Source: Candidatus Melainabacteria bacterium (lineage in GTDB: Bacteria > Cyanobacteriota > Vampirovibrionia > Obscuribacterales > Obscuribacteraceae). From it: DNA of 64,000 nt. Both the position numbers and the translations under genes were made by a program. Positions 61,446 through 64,000 of the stretch are shown here, piece after piece. How positions within the stretch are numbered: the stretch's first letter is position 1; each line of letters starts with the position of its first letter. The stretch spans positions 1,922,001-1,986,000 of the forward strand of contig JADJWK010000001.1 of assembly GCA_016716405.1 (NCBI GenBank), in the 5' to 3' direction. The notes beneath the pieces are model-generated. The model saw only the letters and a list, made by a program, of their open reading frames with translations, made no database searches and was not told the origin of the DNA.

Positions 61446-61967
61446 TTGACCGAAGTGTTTGTCATAGGGCTCGGTATCGATCCCAGAGATGATCAGCCGA
61501 TTCTGGTGCTCAGCGATGCTGCCGGAAAAAGAGCGCTGCCTATCTGGATCGGCGCTCCGGAAGCCAGCGCCATCTCCAGCGCGCTCCGCAAGCAGGACTT
61601 CGGCAGACCCATGACCCACGACCTCCTGTTCAACACTATCCAGGAGCTCGATTACACAGTCAAGGGAATCGAGATTGTCAAAGAGACCAACAATATCTTT
61701 TTCGCCACCATCAAGCTCGCTTCCCGAAAAGGAAAGGGAAAAGAACTCATTCGGGAGATCGATGCCCGGCCTTCCGATGCCATCGCCATTGCCATCCGAG
61801 CCAATGCGCCCCTTCATGTTGCCAGCGAGGTTTTCGAGTCCCGGTCCGTGCCCCTGGAGAGAGAAGGGGACGAGGAGATTGAGCTGGTGGCGGAAGAGAA
61901 AGAAGACGATCGGGAATTCAAGCGCTTCCTGAGCGAAGTGAAAGCATCCGATTTCAAGCTCGAATAA
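61446..61967 (+). CDS. Bifunctional nuclease family protein (DUF151/BFN)
   Basis: A 173-residue protein with the DUF151 pattern: TEVFVIGLGIDPRDDQPILVLSDAAGKRALPIWIGAPEASAI, RPMTHDLLFNTIQELDYTVKGIEIV and the catalytic-region DARPSDAIAIAIRANAPLHVASEVF. Plant and Mycobacterium members have RNase and DNase activity. An acidic UVR-like tail follows (EREGDEEIELVAEEKEDDRE). The start is TTG 61446 with AAGGAG 9 bases upstream, which matches the family's N-terminus; the frame is open further upstream but lacks support. Confidence 0.9.
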   Translation: MTEVFVIGLGIDPRDDQPILVLSDAAGKRALPIWIGAPEASAISSALRKQDFGRPMTHDLLFNTIQELDYTVKGIEIVKETNNIFFATIKLASRKGKGKELIREIDARPSDAIAIAIRANAPLHVASEVFESRSVPLEREGDEEIELVAEEKEDDREFKRFLSEVKASDFKLE

Positions 61968-61976
61968 CCTGGCAGC

Positions 61977-62477
61977 CTACTGCTTGATATCGCTTGCGCC
62001 GTAAGAAAGCTTTTCGGCCAGGCGCTCGTAGGTCTCGGCCTCTTTGTCTTTCTTCGCTTTTCTCATGAGACCGGCATAGCCTTTCAGGGCTTCTTCCACG
62101 GTCTGATTGTAAAGAGAGTGATGGGCGGAAACCGATGCCATGGCTTTCTCGAGCAGGGGCTTGGCTCGCCAGCCATAGCCCATGCGATTGTAGACGTTTG
62201 CCAGGCGGCAGAGGGTGTCGACATAACGTCTGTCGGTGGCACCATAGCGTATGGCATGCTCCAGGGACTCTTTGTACATGCCTGCAGCCAGAACCAGCTC
62301 GCCCCGGGCGTCGGCTTTGCGGGCGACATTGTTGAACGAGTTGAACAGATCCAGAACCGGCGGGTGGTCGTCCACTGTGGGCTCGCTGGTCTGGGCCAGG
62401 GCGGGAGCCCAGTTCACGGAGCAAATAGCCGCGCACAGCAGGGTCATCACTAGAGCATTTCTGGTATCTTTTCTCAT
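61977..62477 (-). CDS. Secreted TPR-like protein
   Basis: A 166-residue protein with a signal peptide (NALVMTLLCAAICSVNWAPALAQ). About three TPR-like helical pairs follow (AAGMYKESLEHAIRYGATDRRYVDTLCRLANVYNRMGY, WRAKPLLEKAMASV, EEALKGYAGLMRKAKKDKEAETYERLAEKL). It probably binds a partner in the periplasm. It converges with the nuclease gene 9 bases away and is divergent from the next secreted protein gene, sharing a region of about 90 bases. Confidence 0.72.
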   Translation of the reverse strand: MRKDTRNALVMTLLCAAICSVNWAPALAQTSEPTVDDHPPVLDLFNSFNNVARKADARGELVLAAGMYKESLEHAIRYGATDRRYVDTLCRLANVYNRMGYGWRAKPLLEKAMASVSAHHSLYNQTVEEALKGYAGLMRKAKKDKEAETYERLAEKLSYGASDIKQ

Positions 62478-62566
62478 TTCCTGGATCTCCGCTTCCCGAG
62501 AATAACTTACCCGGCTATCGAGCTAATTAGGGCATAATTTAAGCAACTCGGAAAAATGCGAAAACA

Positions 62567-63244
62567 ATGCTCTATAGGACCTGCTTATTCCTGATTTCCA
62601 TAGTCTGCGTCTGCCCGGGCGCGGTCCTCGCTCAGGAAAGCGAGATGGAGAGACAGACCCGCCGGATGGAGCGGCGAATGGTCAACGAGCAGGCTGACTT
62701 CCAGCTCTATCTCCAGATGATGAAGGTCAACAACTATCTCTACCAGTACTGTCTCTGGAATCACCGGTGGCCCGAGCCCATCGACCAGGAGAATCAGGTG
62801 ATCAATCAGCTTTCCGAGCTGATCCCGAACAATCCCTACAAACCCGACCAGCTCCAGGAGTCGGCGGGGGAAAGCACCGATCCCGATTATCGTTATATCA
62901 ATCAGCCGCTCAACGAAGACTATTCCGGTCGAGCCGCTTCCGGATTCTCCCGGCAGTCGTCATATGTGCCGGATAATTCATACGAGGCTTACGGCAGCAA
63001 GAAGATCAAACTGAAATTCAATCCCAGTCTCACTATCCAGCAGGCGGAGGAATGGCAGGGCGATCCGCCCGACGACTGGCAGGAGTCGCCTGGCACCATT
63101 ACTGGTATCAGTAACGGCATGAATCTGGTGGTCGTCTGGGGGGCCGGTGCAGACGGCCGGCCTATAAGGGTGCCGGGCGGCGGCAAGGTGCGCCTGTTTA
63201 TAACCAATATCCTCATGGATGCAGAGGGTTACGGAAACAATTAA
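62567..63244 (+). CDS. Secreted protein of unknown function
   Basis: A 225-residue protein with a signal peptide (YRTCLFLISIVCVCPGAVLAQ). An Arg/Met/Glu-rich helix follows (ESEMERQTRRMERRMVNEQA), then a Gln/Asn/Tyr-rich middle (NQVINQLSELIPNNPYKPDQ) and a beta C-terminus (TGISNGMNLVVVWGAGADGRPIRVPGGGKVRLF). The WNHRWP...LIPNNPYKP segment resembles the pseudopilin-like C-terminal pattern of some secreted proteins, but I cannot name a family. ATG 62567 gives the signal peptide; the Shine-Dalgarno is weak (GGAAAAATGCGAAAACA). Confidence 0.6.
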   Translation: MLYRTCLFLISIVCVCPGAVLAQESEMERQTRRMERRMVNEQADFQLYLQMMKVNNYLYQYCLWNHRWPEPIDQENQVINQLSELIPNNPYKPDQLQESAGESTDPDYRYINQPLNEDYSGRAASGFSRQSSYVPDNSYEAYGSKKIKLKFNPSLTIQQAEEWQGDPPDDWQESPGTITGISNGMNLVVVWGAGADGRPIRVPGGGKVRLFITNILMDAEGYGNN

Positions 63245-63281
63245 TCAACGAATTATTCGCAACCGCTTTAAGCACGATTAT

Positions 63282-63341
63282 AGATTCCCCGATCGATTTG
63301 AAAGAGCGTTCTACGAAAAGCCTTTCGAGGTCGGGGATTCT
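63282..63341 (+). ncRNA. Possible structured RNA or 5' leader element
   Basis: In the 251-base gap before the next gene, AGATTCCCCGATC (63282-63294) pairs with GGTCGGGGATTCT (63329-63341): 12 of 13 positions including one G-U, with one T-T mismatch. Inside lies a second hairpin CGAAA-AGCC-TTTCG (63314-63327). This could be a leader structure of the downstream gene or a small RNA. I do not recognise a known class. Confidence 0.3.
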
Positions 63342-63495
63342 CTATGCGAAGCAGAAGTTCTTTTTGCGAGCACTTCTCAATAGGCGCTTGGATCAATTGC
63401 ATCTGATGCTTCAGTTTCAAGGACCGGTGTATTCAAGAAGCACTATTTGGCGCCGAACTGGCTACAATGCTCCGGTAGTTAATGAGGAGCGACCT

Positions 63496-63936
63496 GTGAG
63501 CGAACTCAGCGAGATCCTGCACAATATCGCCGACCATACCGAGACTCTGCACCGGATAATCGGCGATCAGAACCTGGAGACCGAGCTCAAGCGCAGGATG
63601 GTCGAGCATATCATCCTGGAGGAGAAGGACAACTCCGAGAGATTGAGACGGTTGCATGCCGGCAATCCCAGACCGATTACTCAGAAGCTCCTCGACCACA
63701 GCTATTTCCTGCAACAAATGGTGTCTTCCGACTCCATGAATGTCGAGCTGAAAGCAGAGCTTCTCCATCATTTCATGGAAGAGCACCAGGAATGGCAGCG
63801 GGATCTTCAAGTCGACTACCACGCTCCGGCTCCGGCTTCGGTTTCTGACGCCAGAAAGGAAGCAGGCAAGCCGGCTTCGAAAAAAGAAAGCACAACATCT
63901 TGGACAGTCGGCCCCATGTGGGGTCAGGGAGGCTAA
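63496..63936 (+). CDS. Helical protein with an internal duplication (unknown function)
   Basis: A 146-residue protein starting at GTG 63496 (GAGGAG 7 bases upstream). Two units of about 48 residues align: LHRIIGDQNLETELKRRMVE followed by HIILEEKDNSERL, and LQQMVSSDSMNVELKAELLH followed by HFMEEHQEWQRDL. Each has an N-x-E-L-K core and an H-x-x-x-E-E motif. The His/Glu spacing could bind metal, but no known four-helix metal family is evident. The C-terminal 35 residues are Ala/Lys/Ser-rich and disordered. The next gene starts 1 base after its stop. Confidence 0.65.
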   Translation: MSELSEILHNIADHTETLHRIIGDQNLETELKRRMVEHIILEEKDNSERLRRLHAGNPRPITQKLLDHSYFLQQMVSSDSMNVELKAELLHHFMEEHQEWQRDLQVDYHAPAPASVSDARKEAGKPASKKESTTSWTVGPMWGQGG

Positions 63937-63937
63937 C

Positions 63938-64000
63938 GTGTGGAAGAGTCATCAGAAGCTTACTGAGCTTCCTATTACCGAACAACAAGCGCAGAGCATG
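63938..64000 (+). CDS. Start of a further gene (3' end outside window)
   Basis: GTG 63938 with GGGAGG 5 bases upstream, 1 base after the preceding stop, opens a frame running to the window end. Its 21 residues (WKSHQKLTELPITEQQAQSM after the start) are not enough to assign a family. The close spacing suggests an operon with the duplicated helical protein. Confidence 0.45.
   Translation, partial: MWKSHQKLTELPITEQQAQSM

Overview
The window is a gene-dense stretch of a bacterial chromosome with moderately high GC. It is almost entirely chromosomal housekeeping and lineage-specific secreted or regulatory genes. I see no rRNA, CRISPR array, transposase, integrase or phage structural gene. SepF next to a YggS-type protein, split accD/accA, a PC4/YdbC-like DNA-binding protein, a bifunctional nuclease, and many Ser/Thr-kinase, TPR, WG-repeat and leucine-rich-repeat proteins fit a non-photosynthetic relative of the cyanobacteria (Melainabacteria/Vampirovibrionia, perhaps Obscuribacterales-like). 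This assignment is inference from gene content and would need a marker-gene tree.

Layout. 1-2.0 kb: end of lipoyl synthase, a glycine-zipper protein and a TPR lipoprotein cut by an in-frame TAA. 2.15-7.25 kb: a compact six-gene operon with a degenerate GGDEF protein, an unknown protein, two TadE-like proteins around a TadG-like von Willebrand A protein, and a secreted protein. 7.4-16.5 kb: LRV-repeat and WG-repeat proteins, a compositionally foreign Fic gene under a palindrome array, proline dehydrogenase, an AlkA-type glycosylase, an LRR-DUF4240 fusion and tRNA-Lys. 16.7-24.0 kb: a reductive pyrimidine-degradation operon (aminotransferase, beta-ureidopropionase, PreT-like, PreA-like) running into a pseudokinase and pyrD. 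24.0-31.1 kb (minus): a membrane cassette of a GT-C/TMTC-like protein, a second polytopic protein, an AI-2E-family protein and a TPR protein. 31.2-34.7 kb: GH1 glycosidase and DsbD. 34.7-41.4 kb (minus): pheS, pheT and a large membrane-anchored Roadblock/LC7 protein with low-complexity repeats.

41.4-50.8 kb is largely housekeeping: Nudix, a 50-residue basic protein, obgE, PC4-like, M23 peptidase, sepF, yggS, rsmE, accD-accA and a zinc-ribbon Ser/Thr kinase. 51-57.7 kb holds an MFS exporter, a 45-residue basic protein, an ArgH homologue with an altered signature loop, a sugar nucleotidyltransferase, a HIT protein and a GAF-GAF-GGDEF diguanylate cyclase. 57.9-64 kb holds groES-groEL, a threonine-dehydratase-like enzyme, a gene split by TAG, a bifunctional nuclease and several small secreted or helical proteins.

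The most unusual items are the membrane Roadblock protein with three repeated acidic motifs, the Tad-like operon headed by a dead GGDEF domain, the pseudokinase between pyrimidine catabolic and biosynthetic genes, the Fic gene with its palindromic operator-like array, and two genes interrupted by single in-frame stop codons. Function calls rest on motifs and domain patterns read by eye; no database search was possible.
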